Assembly (NCBI RefSeq): GCF_014205765.1
Contig: NZ_JACIIZ010000003.1
Coordinates: forward strand, 1 to 64,000
DNA: 64,000 nucleotides
Direction: 5' to 3'
From: Nitrospirillum iridis
GTDB lineage: Bacteria; Pseudomonadota; Alphaproteobacteria; Azospirillales; Azospirillaceae
Shown piece by piece: positions 8,075 through 16,931 of this stretch (positions are counted from its first letter, which is position 1; every line of letters starts with the position of its first letter). Below the pieces are notes generated by a model. The model saw only the letters and a program-made list of their open reading frames with translations, did no database searches and was not told where the DNA came from. Made by a program: the position numbers and the translations under genes.

Positions 8075-8269
8075 ATGGTGCGGGCACTTCGCGAGTCTCT
8101 CAGCCACGGCACCGCCATCCGGAAGCGGTTGATCGCCGCGGCGTCGGCATTCCTGCTTGCCATGTTCGTCATGTGCTGGCTGGGCTCGATATTGTTCGCT
8201 GTGGGCTGCTTCTTGGCCGCTTTAGTCTGTGTGGGCGTCCTGACGTACCGGGAGTTCACCGTCGAGTGA
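8075..8269 (+). CDS. Small two-helix membrane protein, hypothetical (64 aa)
   Basis: The frame encodes a basic N-terminus (about 20 residues) followed by two closely spaced hydrophobic segments (roughly 21-36 and 39-56) and an acidic end (REFTVE). No family is recognised and the ribosome site is weak (CAGGGG a few bases upstream). It follows the carboxypeptidase by about 110 bases on the same strand. The transmembrane pattern favours a real gene, but chance cannot be excluded. Confidence 0.4.
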   Translation: MVRALRESLSHGTAIRKRLIAAASAFLLAMFVMCWLGSILFAVGCFLAALVCVGVLTYREFTVE

Positions 8270-8436
8270 CGGCGCCTTATCAGGCCCCGGCGGTGGCCTG
8301 GTGTGGGGATCAGGGCTTACGCGTACCTGTGGGGGCCGTCCTCAGTGGTCTAGGCCTCGCGCCGCTTTAGGCGCCATGGGTGCTCCGAGGCCACCTTTGG
8401 CGCTTTTCACAAGCAATTGCTGGGGCGCCACTGATT

Positions 8437-8473
8437 AATCTGTAATCCAGATTGTTGTCAGCGGAACAATCTG
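8437..8473. promoter_or_regulatory. Overlapping inverted repeats, candidate LysR operator for the YeiH gene
   Basis: AATCTG (8437-8442) and CAGATT (8448-8453) form an ATC-N9-GAT palindrome, the classic LysR/NodD-type spacing. The right half extends into CAGATTGTT (8448-8456), which is inverted again as AACAATCTG (8465-8473), giving three half-sites in 37 bases about 80 bases before the start codon. A LysR gene of the YeiE type lies at 12235. Binding is inferred. Confidence 0.5.
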
Positions 8474-8551
8474 TTGGATGATTTATTACAGGACGGCGAT
8501 GTTAAAAGGGCGGGGTCCGGACAGGGCCTCGCCCCTTTCACCTCAGGACCG

Positions 8552-9589
8552 ATGATCATGGTTCACACCGCCGATACCGTCGCCCCCGCCGTCCGCTGGC
8601 CCGCCTTGTCCGCCGCCGGGCGTCTTGTTCCGGGTCTGGGGTACTGCCTGGTCCCGGCGGTGGCCGGCTTGGCCCTGCACCGCGTGCCGGCCCTGGCACT
8701 GTTCAGCCCCATGATCCTGGCCGTGGTGGTGGGCATCGCCCTGCGCACCACGGTCGGTATGCCGGCGGCGGCGCAGGCCGGCGTGGGCTTCGTCCTGCGC
8801 CGCCTGCTGCGCTTGGCCGTGGCGCTGCTGGGCCTGCAACTGACGGCGGCCCAGGTGGCGGCCGTCGGGCCGGTGGGGGTCGCCATCATCGCCCTCAGCC
8901 TGGTGGCCACCTTCGTGGCGACCAAGGCGCTGGGCCGCTGGCTGGGGGTGCCGGCGCCGCTGGCGGAGCTGATCGCCGCCGGCACCTCCATCTGCGGCGC
9001 CTCGGCCATCGTCGCGGTCAACACCGTGACCCAGGCGGATGATGAGGACGCGGCCTACGCCGTCGCCTGCGTCACCGTCTTCGGCAGCATCGCCATGCTC
9101 AGCTATCCGGCCCTGGGGGCCGCCCTGCATCTGGCCCCCCGGGCGGCGGGCCTGTGGGCCGGCGCCTCCATCCATGAGATCGCCCAGGTGGTGGCAGCGG
9201 CCTTCCAGTCGGGCCAGCAGGCGGGTGAGTTCGGCACGGTGGCCAAGCTGTCGCGCGTCGCCCTGCTGGCGCCCCTGGTGCTGAGCCTGGGCGCCCTGCG
9301 CCGGCGGCGCGAGGGGGCGGCCGGCCAGCCGGTGCCGATGCCCTGGTTCATCCTGGGTTTCGTCGCCCTGGTGGCGCTGAACAGCCTGCACCTGGTGCCC
9401 GCCGTGGTGAAGGACTGGGCACCCGGCGTCACCACCAGCCTGCTGACCCTGGCGCTGGCCGCCATGGGCCTCAACACCCACATTGGCCGTATGGCGGCCA
9501 AGGGCGTCGCCCCCCTGGCCCTGGGCGCGCTGGCCAGCCTGTTCATCGCCGGCGTCAGCCTGGCGCTGATCATGACCGTCTGGGCGTGA
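8552..9589 (+). CDS. YeiH-family putative sulfate exporter/transporter (345 aa)
   Basis: A polytopic inner-membrane protein of the UPF0324/YeiH family (about ten hydrophobic segments). Family hallmarks are visible: LRRLLRLAVALLGLQLTAAQ, GTSICGASAIVAVNTVTQA, and ASIHEIAQVVAAAF. Members are annotated as putative sulfate exporters; direct transport evidence is thin. The frame is open from 8474, but the ATG at 8552 has CAGGA five bases upstream and gives the usual family length. Three overlapping half-sites at 8437-8473 precede it. Its stop is three bases from the stop of the convergent permease gene. In enterobacteria yeiH sits beside its LysR regulator yeiE; here a YeiE-like gene lies 2.6 kb away behind the permease. 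Confidence 0.85.
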   Translation: MIMVHTADTVAPAVRWPALSAAGRLVPGLGYCLVPAVAGLALHRVPALALFSPMILAVVVGIALRTTVGMPAAAQAGVGFVLRRLLRLAVALLGLQLTAAQVAAVGPVGVAIIALSLVATFVATKALGRWLGVPAPLAELIAAGTSICGASAIVAVNTVTQADDEDAAYAVACVTVFGSIAMLSYPALGAALHLAPRAAGLWAGASIHEIAQVVAAAFQSGQQAGEFGTVAKLSRVALLAPLVLSLGALRRRREGAAGQPVPMPWFILGFVALVALNSLHLVPAVVKDWAPGVTTSLLTLALAAMGLNTHIGRMAAKGVAPLALGALASLFIAGVSLALIMTVWA

Positions 9590-9592
9590 GCG

Positions 9593-11998
9593 TCATTCGT
9601 AACGCAAGGCGCGGATGGGCTTGGCCCGCGCCACCCACATGGACTGGCCGGCCACCGTCAGGCCGGCGATGACCAGGGCCAGCGCGGTGGCGGCCAACAG
9701 GCTGAGCGGCCCGACCTCGACATGGGTGGCGAAGCCCTCCAGCCAGCGGCGCAGGCCCAGATAGGTGGGGATCCAGACCAGCATGCCGGCCAGCAGCACC
9801 GGCTTGGCGAACTGCCACAGCAACAGGCGGACGATGTCGGTGACCGAGGCGCCGTAGACCTTGCGCACCCCGATCTCCTTGGTGCGCCGTTCGGCGGTGA
9901 AGGCGGACAGGCCGTAGATGCCGGCGCAGGCCATCAGCAGGTTCACCACGCTGAACAGGGTGAAGATCTGCGTTTCCGTGCGGATGACCCGGGTCAGCAT
10001 GGCGAGGTGCTCGTCGAAGAAGAAGCGGCTGACGGGGATGCCTGGGTCATCGGCGCGCAGGGCGGCGTCGATCCCGGCCAGGGCGGCGTGGGGATCGCCG
10101 CCCGCCAGCTTCAGGTAGATCAGGCCACTTTCCTGCGCTTCCAGCTGTGCTCCCCGTATTTGGAAGAGCATCGGCGGCACCTTGTCCTCCAAGCTGCCCA
10201 TGGAAAAGTCTGGGATGATTCCGACGACCTGCGCGGGCGAACCGCTCTCTCCGGCGACGGACACTCGAATGGTCTGTCCCACGGCCGTCTCCGGACGCGA
10301 CCAGCCCAAGCCGCGGGCGGCGGTTTCGTTCAACAGGATGGTGTCGGCGGTTTCCCGGGAATGCTCGGCGTCAAACAGGCGTCCCGCAAGAGGCGGGATG
10401 CCGAACAGGAGGAGGAAACTGGCATCCACCCGCATGGTGCTGATGGTTTTCTCTACCCCGCCGGGAGCGCTGGCGACAATGGGAACACCTTCTGGCATCA
10501 AGGTTTCCATGCCGGCGCAGGACGCGGTGCGAACCCCCGGCACGGCCGCCAGACGGTCGCGGATGCCCGGCCGGCAAACCCCCTCCACCACAACGACCTG
10601 GGATGGATCATAAGACAAGCGGGCATGGGTCAGCAGGTCTTGCTGGCGGTGGACGGCCAAGGTGACACTCAAGAGCGGGATCAGCAGCATGAACTGCCCC
10701 ACCACCAGCCCCTGGCGGATTGCGGTGGAGTGGTCCACGGTGGCACCACCGCCCTTCAACACGGCGGCCGGCCGATGGGCCGCCAGGACAAGGGCCGGGT
10801 AGAGGCCGGCCAGGACGCCGACAACCAGCACCAAGCCGAGGATGATGGCCATCACATCCGGCGCTGTCAGGTCCAAGGTCATGCGGATGCCGAGCGTGCC
10901 GTTCACCGCCGGCAAGACCAACTCGGTCAGGGAGATGGCCGCCACCATGGCCAGCCCCACCAGGAGGATGCTTTCCAGCACGAATTGCGCCGTCAGGTGA
11001 TGCTGGTGGGCGCCGCCCATCTTAGCGATGCCGACCTCAATCCGCCGGCGGGAGGCGCGGGCCGTGGCCAGGGTGACGAAGTTGATGCAGGGGATGGCCA
11101 GCGTCAGGGATGCGATAGCCAGCATGACGAACAGTTGGGCCCGGCGGTTGCCGTTTAGTTCTGGGTCCAGCTGGATACGGTCCACACGAAGAGCCCGCAA
11201 GGTGACCCGCGCCCTGTCATCGGCCGGCATTTGGCGGGTCAGGAAAGCGGCAAGGGCGGCGTCCGTCGCCGGCGTGGATATTCCGGCCCGCATGCGAAAG
11301 TAGGTGTAGACCTGCTGGAAGGTGCTGGGGGTCGCGGTGGAAACGCGGTTGGCGTCGTCCCCTTGCCGCAGAGGGGATAGCGCGCTGCCATTGGGGAAGA
11401 AGGCGGCGAAGTCGCGCAAGGGGCCGTGCTGCAATTGGTCTGCGAGCACGGCCATCACGCGGAAGGTCAGCCCGCGCATGCGCACCACTTGCCCCAGCGG
11501 CGGCCCGGGACGCAACAGCTTGGTCGCCAGCGATTGCGTCAACACCAAGCCATCTGGCGCCGTCAGGGCGGCGACAGGATCGCCGGCCACCACCGGCACG
11601 GGCAGCACCTCGAACAAGCTGGGGTCGGCCCAGGCGATCATTTCACGGAAGGCCGCATCCTCCCGCCGCAAGATCTCCATGCCGCTTTCATTCAGGCGAG
11701 CGACGGCCTCCACACCGGGAATCTCCGTGGGCATCAACTCAGCGAAGCGGGCCGGCGTCGACCATAGCGGCGTCAGCGCCTCGCCGGGTGCAGACAGGGT
11801 ACCGGACAGCAGGTAGGTGCGTTCATGGTGGGGGAAGGCATGACCGTAGGTCACCTGATCCCGCACCAGCAACGCCATCAACAGGGACGCTGTCAGGCCG
11901 ACGATCATGCCGGCGAAGGTGAGCAGCACATCGCTCCGTGTGCGCCGTACCCCCTTTGCCGCTTGGCGCAGGATCGTGATCATCATGCGTCCGCTCAT
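9593..11998 (-). CDS. ABC transporter permease with tandem MacB-periplasmic/FtsX modules (801 aa)
   Basis: The protein has an N-terminal membrane helix (about 25-45), a MacB-like periplasmic core, a block of three helices (FtsX module 1, about 275-440), a second periplasmic core and three final helices (FtsX module 2). This duplicated eight-helix layout is that of the large permeases common in Bacteroidetes, thought to work like MacB/LolCE as ATP-driven mechanotransmission devices on envelope substrates. The frame is open to 12049; the ATG at 11998 is chosen because GGGAGGG lies seven bases upstream. No ABC ATPase adjoins it, so it must borrow one or be inactive. It sits between the YeiH and YeiE-like genes. 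Confidence 0.8.
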   Translation of the reverse strand: MSGRMMITILRQAAKGVRRTRSDVLLTFAGMIVGLTASLLMALLVRDQVTYGHAFPHHERTYLLSGTLSAPGEALTPLWSTPARFAELMPTEIPGVEAVARLNESGMEILRREDAAFREMIAWADPSLFEVLPVPVVAGDPVAALTAPDGLVLTQSLATKLLRPGPPLGQVVRMRGLTFRVMAVLADQLQHGPLRDFAAFFPNGSALSPLRQGDDANRVSTATPSTFQQVYTYFRMRAGISTPATDAALAAFLTRQMPADDRARVTLRALRVDRIQLDPELNGNRRAQLFVMLAIASLTLAIPCINFVTLATARASRRRIEVGIAKMGGAHQHHLTAQFVLESILLVGLAMVAAISLTELVLPAVNGTLGIRMTLDLTAPDVMAIILGLVLVVGVLAGLYPALVLAAHRPAAVLKGGGATVDHSTAIRQGLVVGQFMLLIPLLSVTLAVHRQQDLLTHARLSYDPSQVVVVEGVCRPGIRDRLAAVPGVRTASCAGMETLMPEGVPIVASAPGGVEKTISTMRVDASFLLLFGIPPLAGRLFDAEHSRETADTILLNETAARGLGWSRPETAVGQTIRVSVAGESGSPAQVVGIIPDFSMGSLEDKVPPMLFQIRGAQLEAQESGLIYLKLAGGDPHAALAGIDAALRADDPGIPVSRFFFDEHLAMLTRVIRTETQIFTLFSVVNLLMACAGIYGLSAFTAERRTKEIGVRKVYGASVTDIVRLLLWQFAKPVLLAGMLVWIPTYLGLRRWLEGFATHVEVGPLSLLAATALALVIAGLTVAGQSMWVARAKPIRALRYE

Positions 11999-12234
11999 CG
12001 TTTCCCTCCCCACGTCGAGCTGCGCCCCGGCAAGCAAAGGGCGGACCATTAGCCAAGATATTGAAAAGTATAGGCCAGGTGCCCCGCCAGGCCCGTTCGG
12101 GGCCGGGCGCTGTCCATTTTCGGACGGCGCAGTTGCCCGTTTCCGGACAACATAATCGCTTCCCGTCCATCCCCCCTACGCTACAGTAGGCATCAGCCGC
12201 CCGCCGGGGCAGGCGGGGACGACGGGCTTTATCC

Positions 12235-13125
12235 TTGACGCTGGAACAGTTGCGCATCTTCGTGGCGGTGGCCGAACGCCAGCACGTGACCCAGGCGGCC
12301 CGGGCGCTGAACTTGGCGCAATCGGCGGCCAGCGCCGCCATCGCCGCCCTGGAGGACCGTTACCAGACGGCCCTGTTCCACCGCGTGGGCCGTGGCATCA
12401 CCCTGACGGAAGCGGGGCACCTATTCCTGGTCGAGGCCAAGGCCGTGCTGGCGCGCGCGGATATGGCGGAACGGGCGCTGACGGAATTGGCCGGCCTGCA
12501 GCGGGGGCAGTTGCGGGTCCAGGCCAGCCAGACCATCGCCAGCTACTGGCTGCCCCGCCATCTGGTGGCGTTCCGCGAACGCCATTCCGGCGTCACCCTG
12601 GACCTGGCCATCGGCAACACGGCGCAGGTGGCGGCGGCCCTGCTGGAGGGGACGGCCGACCTGGGCTTCGTCGAGGGGGCCGTGGACGGCGCCGATCTCA
12701 GCGCCCACCAGGTGGCGCTGGACCAGCTGGTGGTCGTGGTGGCGCCGCACCACCCCTGGGCCTTCCGCGAGGTGGTGACGGCCGCCGACATGCCGGAGAC
12801 GCCCTGGATCATGCGCGAGCAAGGCTCCGGCACCCGTTCCGCCTTCCTGGCGGCGCTGGCGGGTCTGGGGGTGGACCCCGGCCGGCTGCGCATCGCCCTG
12901 GAACTGCCGTCGAATGAGGCGGTACGGGCGGCGGTTGAGGCCGGCGGTGGTGCCGCGGCCCTGTCGGCCTCGGTCGCCAGCGGCAGTATCGAGGTGGGGT
13001 TGCTGCACCCTGTGCCCTTGGCCTTGCCGCCGCGCGCCTTCACCCTGCTGCGTCATGGCGGTCGCGGGCTAAGCCGCGCGGCCAGTGCCTTTCTAGGCGT
13101 TATGGGCCGGCCTGACTTGGCTTAA
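12235..13125 (+). CDS. LysR-family transcriptional regulator, YeiE-like (296 aa)
   Basis: The N-terminal winged helix-turn-helix (about 3-62) starts TLEQLRIFVAVAERQHVTQA, the pattern of YeiE/CysB-related LysR proteins, followed by a linker helix and a two-lobe effector domain. The start is TTG at 12235; no better-placed ATG exists and the homology begins here. YeiE proteins respond to sulfite/sulfur signals and in enterobacteria flank yeiH; I infer it controls the YeiH gene at 8552, whose upstream region holds an ATC-N9-GAT palindrome. It is divergent from the permease gene, with a 236-base shared promoter region. Confidence 0.85.
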   Translation: MTLEQLRIFVAVAERQHVTQAARALNLAQSAASAAIAALEDRYQTALFHRVGRGITLTEAGHLFLVEAKAVLARADMAERALTELAGLQRGQLRVQASQTIASYWLPRHLVAFRERHSGVTLDLAIGNTAQVAAALLEGTADLGFVEGAVDGADLSAHQVALDQLVVVVAPHHPWAFREVVTAADMPETPWIMREQGSGTRSAFLAALAGLGVDPGRLRIALELPSNEAVRAAVEAGGGAAALSASVASGSIEVGLLHPVPLALPPRAFTLLRHGGRGLSRAASAFLGVMGRPDLA

Positions 13126-13536
13126 GCGATAGCGCCAGCCGCTTGAAAGCCGGCGCGCGGGCATGAACTTCTTTTGACCGTCCTGGCCGGGTCTTGACCT
13201 GGCGCAGGGCGTGTCCGATTGAAGGGGCAAAGGATAAGCGGGCCCAGGGTTTTACCCGCGTGGGCGGTGATGACAGGTGAGGAGGGAACGTGGGAAGGTC
13301 GCTGCCGGGCATGTCCCTGAAACGCGTCTTGCCACTCAAAAGGGTAGCGTGGCACCACACCATAGCGATTGCACAATTTCTGGGCGATGATCGCCCGAAG
13401 ATTGCCTGCGCATTGGGCGACGGGGGGTTCGCATCGCCCGATGGCCGCACTTTTCGTAGGCAGTTCCTTAGCTAGGCCGAGTTGGCGTGGCTCTTGCTCA
13501 ACCACTCAGTCGGGCCTACCGATGGGGAAGGGGTTT
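13126..13536. other. 411-base intergenic region before the ATP-grasp gene
   Basis: No convincing gene is seen. It contains a short palindrome GGGCGATGATCGCCC (13383-13397 region) and a second GGGCGA...TCGCCC pair about 35 bases on, both of which could be operators or leader hairpins for the ATP-grasp/alpha-E cluster. A frame in phase with the ATP-grasp gene is open through part of it but has no family similarity. Confidence 0.4.
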
Positions 13537-14958
13537 ATGGCGAAAGCAGACGGTCCATTCAATGAAATGGGCATGTCGGACCAGGTGCGCGGCCCGTATG
13601 CGGACATCGAACGATGGCTGCGCGAGATGCCGTCCGACAAACTGGAACTGAAGCGCCGCGAGGCCGAGACATTGTTTCGGCGCGTGGGCATCACCTTCGC
13701 GGTGTACACGGAAGGCGGAGACCCGGAACGGCTGATTCCCTTTGATATCATTCCCCGCGTGCTGGCGCGTGCGGAATGGGATCGGCTGTCCCTGGGCCTG
13801 CAACAGCGGGTGAAGGCGCTGAACGCCTTCCTGGCGGATGTGTACGGCGAACGCCACATCCTGCGGGCCGGCAAGGTGCCGGAACGAATGGTGCTGGGCA
13901 ACGAAAGCTTCCGGCCCGAGATGCAGGGTTTCCTGCCCCCGGCCGGGGCCTACACCCATGTCGCCGGCATCGACATCGTCCGCCTGGACGCCGATAATTT
14001 CTATGTGCTGGAGGATAATTGCCGCACGCCGTCCGGCGTGTCCTACATGCTGGAGAACCGCGAGGCCATGCTGCGCCTGCTGCCGGATCTCTGCGGCATG
14101 CACAAGCTGGCGCCCGTCTCCCACTACCCGGAAGACCTGCTGGACACGCTGAAGTCGGTGGCGCCGCCGGCCTGCCGCGACGCGCCCACCGTGGCGGTGC
14201 TGACCCCCGGGTCCTACAACAGCGCCTACTACGAGCACTCGTTCCTGGCCGATGAGATGGGCGTGGAACTGGTGGAGGGGAATGACCTGTTCGTGGACGA
14301 AGGTTTCGTCTACATGCGCACGACGCAGGGGCCCAAGCGGGTGGACGTCCTTTACCGCCGCATCGACGACGACTATCTGGACCCGCTGACCTTCCGGCCG
14401 GACTCGGCCTTGGGCGTGCCCGGCCTGTTCGCGGCCTACCGCGCGGGGCGGGTGACCCTGGCCAACGCGGTTGGCACCGGCATCGCGGACGACAAGGCGA
14501 TTTATCCTTTCGTACCCGAAATGATCCGCTTCTACCTTGGGGAAGAACCCATCCTCCTGAATGTGCCGACATATCTGTGCGAGCGGGATGACGACCGCAA
14601 GTACGTGCTGGAGCATCTGCACGAGCTGGTGGTCAAGGAGACGCGCGGGTCCGGGGGCTATGGCATGCTGATCGGGCCGCAGTCCACCGCCGCCGACCGG
14701 GCGATCTTCGCCGACCGCATCAAGTCCCGGCCGGCCGACTACATCGCCCAGCCGACGCTGGCGCTGTCCACCTGCCCCACCTTCGTGGAGCAGGGCATCG
14801 CCCCGCGCCATGTCGATCTCCGGCCCTTCGTGCTGAACGGGCGGGAAATCCGGGTGGTGCCGGGCGGCCTCACCCGCGTGGCCTTGCGCGAGGGCTCCCT
14901 GGTGGTGAATTCCAGCCAGGGCGGCGGCACCAAAGACACCTGGGTACTGGAGCGTTGA
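13537..14958 (+). CDS. Circularly permuted ATP-grasp type 2 family protein (473 aa)
   Basis: Matches the CP_ATPgrasp_2 / DUF404-DUF407 family, about 470-490 residues long. Recognisable stretches include NFYVLEDNCRTPSGVSYMLE, TPGSYNSAYYEHSFLADEMG, and the nucleotide-binding VKETRGSGGYGMLIGP near residue 365. ATP-grasp enzymes join a carboxylate to an amine via an acyl phosphate; the substrate of this branch is unknown. The frame runs upstream to 13369, but the ATG at 13537 has GGGGAAGGGG just before it and gives the family length. It is followed after four bases by the alpha-E gene and then by Anbu, a well-known genomic association. Confidence 0.9.
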   Translation: MAKADGPFNEMGMSDQVRGPYADIERWLREMPSDKLELKRREAETLFRRVGITFAVYTEGGDPERLIPFDIIPRVLARAEWDRLSLGLQQRVKALNAFLADVYGERHILRAGKVPERMVLGNESFRPEMQGFLPPAGAYTHVAGIDIVRLDADNFYVLEDNCRTPSGVSYMLENREAMLRLLPDLCGMHKLAPVSHYPEDLLDTLKSVAPPACRDAPTVAVLTPGSYNSAYYEHSFLADEMGVELVEGNDLFVDEGFVYMRTTQGPKRVDVLYRRIDDDYLDPLTFRPDSALGVPGLFAAYRAGRVTLANAVGTGIADDKAIYPFVPEMIRFYLGEEPILLNVPTYLCERDDDRKYVLEHLHELVVKETRGSGGYGMLIGPQSTAADRAIFADRIKSRPADYIAQPTLALSTCPTFVEQGIAPRHVDLRPFVLNGREIRVVPGGLTRVALREGSLVVNSSQGGGTKDTWVLER

Positions 14959-14962
14959 CGGA

Positions 14963-15919
14963 ATGCTGAGCCGTACCGCAGACGGATTGTTCTGGCTGGC
15001 CCGCTATATGGAGCGGTCGGCCAGCGTCGCGCGCCTGGTCCAGGTGGGCAACCGCATGTCCAACATGTCGTTGTCCCTGGACAATCCGGGCAATGAATGG
15101 CGCTCCACCCTGGTGGCCACCGGCACGGAGCCGGGCTATCTGGCCAAGCATGGCGAGGTGGTGCCGTCGCTGGTGCTGGATTACCTGGTGCTGGATCCGG
15201 AAAACCCGTCCAGCATCGTGTCCTGCATCGAAACCGCGCGGCGCAATGGCCGCGCGGTGCGCACGGCCCTGACCGTGGACACGTGGGAGGCGTTGAACGA
15301 GACCTGGCAACTGACCCGTGGCATGAAGGCCGACCGGCTGGCGGCGGACAGCCTGCCGGGCCTGCTCGACTGGGTGGCGCAGCGCTCCCTGCTGTTCTGC
15401 GGCAGTTACGCCAACACCATGCTGCGCAACGACAGCTATCTGTTCACCCACCTCGGCACGTTGCTGGAACGGGCGGACAACACCGCCCGCATCCTGGACG
15501 TCAAATACCACGTCCTGCTGCCGGATCATGAGGGCGTGGGCGGGGTGCTGGATTATTACCAGTGGCAAAGCATCCTGCGCGCCGTGTCCGCGTTGCGCAG
15601 CTATCACTGGGTCTATCATGACCGGCTCAAGCCTTGGCTGATCGCCGAGCTGCTGATCCTGAAGCCGGAAATGCCCCGGTCGCTGGTGGCCTGCCTGGCG
15701 CACGTGGTCGATTTGCTGGAGGCCCTGGCGGTGCGGTATGGCGGCCAGCGGGGGGAATGCCACCGCCTGGCGGGCGAAATCCACGCCCGGCTGCGCTATG
15801 GCCGGGTGGAGGACATCTTCCAGTTCGGCCTGCATGAATACGTCACCCAGTTCATCGACGACATGCTGCGCCTGGGCCAGGAGATCAGCGCCTTCTACCT
15901 GAACGTCCGCTCTACCTGA
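14963..15919 (+). CDS. Alpha-E domain protein (318 aa)
   Basis: An all-helical DUF403/alpha-E protein beginning MLSRTADGLFWLARYMERSA, the family signature. These proteins are nearly always encoded beside circularly permuted ATP-grasp proteins, usually with a transglutaminase and often Anbu; a role in making or removing a peptide-like modification has been suggested but not shown. The gene starts four bases after the ATP-grasp stop, so the two are translationally linked. The C-terminus is odd: family proteins end near YLNVR, and here a 17-base tandem duplication (15895-15911 and 15912-15928) shifts the frame and adds Ser-Thr before the stop. Confidence 0.9.
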   Translation: MLSRTADGLFWLARYMERSASVARLVQVGNRMSNMSLSLDNPGNEWRSTLVATGTEPGYLAKHGEVVPSLVLDYLVLDPENPSSIVSCIETARRNGRAVRTALTVDTWEALNETWQLTRGMKADRLAADSLPGLLDWVAQRSLLFCGSYANTMLRNDSYLFTHLGTLLERADNTARILDVKYHVLLPDHEGVGGVLDYYQWQSILRAVSALRSYHWVYHDRLKPWLIAELLILKPEMPRSLVACLAHVVDLLEALAVRYGGQRGECHRLAGEIHARLRYGRVEDIFQFGLHEYVTQFIDDMLRLGQEISAFYLNVRST

Positions 15920-15928
15920 ACGTACGCT
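15895..15928 (+). repeat. 17-bp tandem duplication across the alpha-E stop codon
   Basis: CTACCTGAACGTCCGCT (15895-15911) is repeated as CTACCTGAACGTACGCT (15912-15928), differing at one base. The second copy puts the stop TGA of the current gene inside itself and leaves the likely ancestral stop (15928-15930) out of use. Confidence 0.8.
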
Positions 15929-15952
15929 GAGCGTTGGCGCCAAGGGTGTGAC

Positions 15953-15992
15953 ACGGCCCGGTCCTGGGGAAACCCCGGGGCCGGGCCGTTTC
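15953..15992 (+). terminator. Intrinsic terminator after the ATP-grasp/alpha-E pair
   Basis: A 17-bp stem (15953-15969 with 15973-15989, two G-U pairs) closes on an AAA loop and is followed by TTCGTT. It separates the ATP-grasp/alpha-E pair from the Anbu gene, which therefore likely has its own promoter within 15990-16150. Confidence 0.75.
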
Positions 15993-16169
15993 GTTGCGCC
16001 GCCTAAAAACTTAATGGCATTTAATTTCGACAGCCCCTGGTGGCGGCAACCGGTTTCAGGGTATGAGACGGGGCATAGGGATAGGGGACCTGTCCGTGCC
16101 TGGGCATGTTCCTCAACTGAAGAAAAGCGCCCCGAAAAGGGCCGGCATCCGCATGTTGAGGCTTGAGAG

Positions 16170-16925
16170 ATGACTTATTGCGTCGCGCTGTTCCTGAAGG
16201 CCGGATTGGTCATGCTGTCCGACACCCGGACCAATGCCGGCGTCGACAACATCTCGACCTTCTGCAAGATGCACCGGTTCGAGACTTCCGGCGAACGCTG
16301 CATGGTCCTGCTGACGGCGGGTAACCTGTCCATCAGCCAGTCGGTGGTGAACCGCCTGCACGAGGGCGTGTCCATCGGCGAGGCCGAGCCTGAGACGCTG
16401 GCGACCGTGCCATCCATGTTCCGCGCCGCCCAGTTGGTGGGGGCCGCCATCCGCGACGTCTACACCAACGACGGTTTGGCCATGAAGGCGCAGGGTGTGT
16501 CCTTCGACGCCTCCTTCCTGCTGGGCGGGCAGATCCGGGGCAGGGGCATGCGCCTGTTCCAGATCTACTCCCCCGGCAACTTCATCGAGGCCACGCCCGA
16601 GACGCCCTATCTGCAGATCGGGGAGCATAAATACGGCAAGCCCATCCTGGATCGCGTCGTCTCCTACGATACGGCGGTGCAGGATGGGGTGAAGCTGGTG
16701 CTGGTTTCCATGGACAGCACGCTGCGCAGCAACCTGTCGGTGGGCATGCCCATTGATTTGGCCGTCTATCATCGCGACGATCTGGGCTTGCGCATCCACC
16801 GCCGCATCACCGAGACCGACAGCTACTTCCAGCATGTGCGCGACCATTGGTCCAACGCCCTGCGCCAGAGCTACCGCACCCTGCCGACCGCCGACGAATG
16901 GTGGGCGGGTGAGCAGCGGGTCTGA
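16170..16925 (+). CDS. Anbu, proteasome-related peptidase (251 aa)
   Basis: The N-terminus MTYCVALFLKAGLVMLSDTR with TNAGVDNIST just after is diagnostic of Anbu, the bacterial proteasome beta-type protein. After Met removal Thr2 would be the N-terminal nucleophile; the conserved SDTRTN and the following acidic/basic residues fit the Ntn-hydrolase fold. Anbu forms helical or stacked ring assemblies in the cytoplasm; its natural substrate is unsettled. The ATG at 16170 is fixed by the Thr2 requirement, with a purine-rich GAGGCTTGAGAG upstream. It lies 250 bases beyond the alpha-E gene across a terminator, completing three of the usual four cluster members; no transglutaminase is present here. 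Confidence 0.93.
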   Translation: MTYCVALFLKAGLVMLSDTRTNAGVDNISTFCKMHRFETSGERCMVLLTAGNLSISQSVVNRLHEGVSIGEAEPETLATVPSMFRAAQLVGAAIRDVYTNDGLAMKAQGVSFDASFLLGGQIRGRGMRLFQIYSPGNFIEATPETPYLQIGEHKYGKPILDRVVSYDTAVQDGVKLVLVSMDSTLRSNLSVGMPIDLAVYHRDDLGLRIHRRITETDSYFQHVRDHWSNALRQSYRTLPTADEWWAGEQRV

Positions 16926-16931
16926 CCCGTC

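Noticed and set aside
13350-13375. Possible sigma-54 promoter (TGGCAC ... TTGCA)
   Set aside because: The spacing between the GG and GC elements is wrong for sigma-54.
15948-16166. 72-codon frame between alpha-E and Anbu, considered as a transglutaminase remnant
   Set aside because: It runs through a terminator hairpin and shows no transglutaminase Cys/His/Asp motif.
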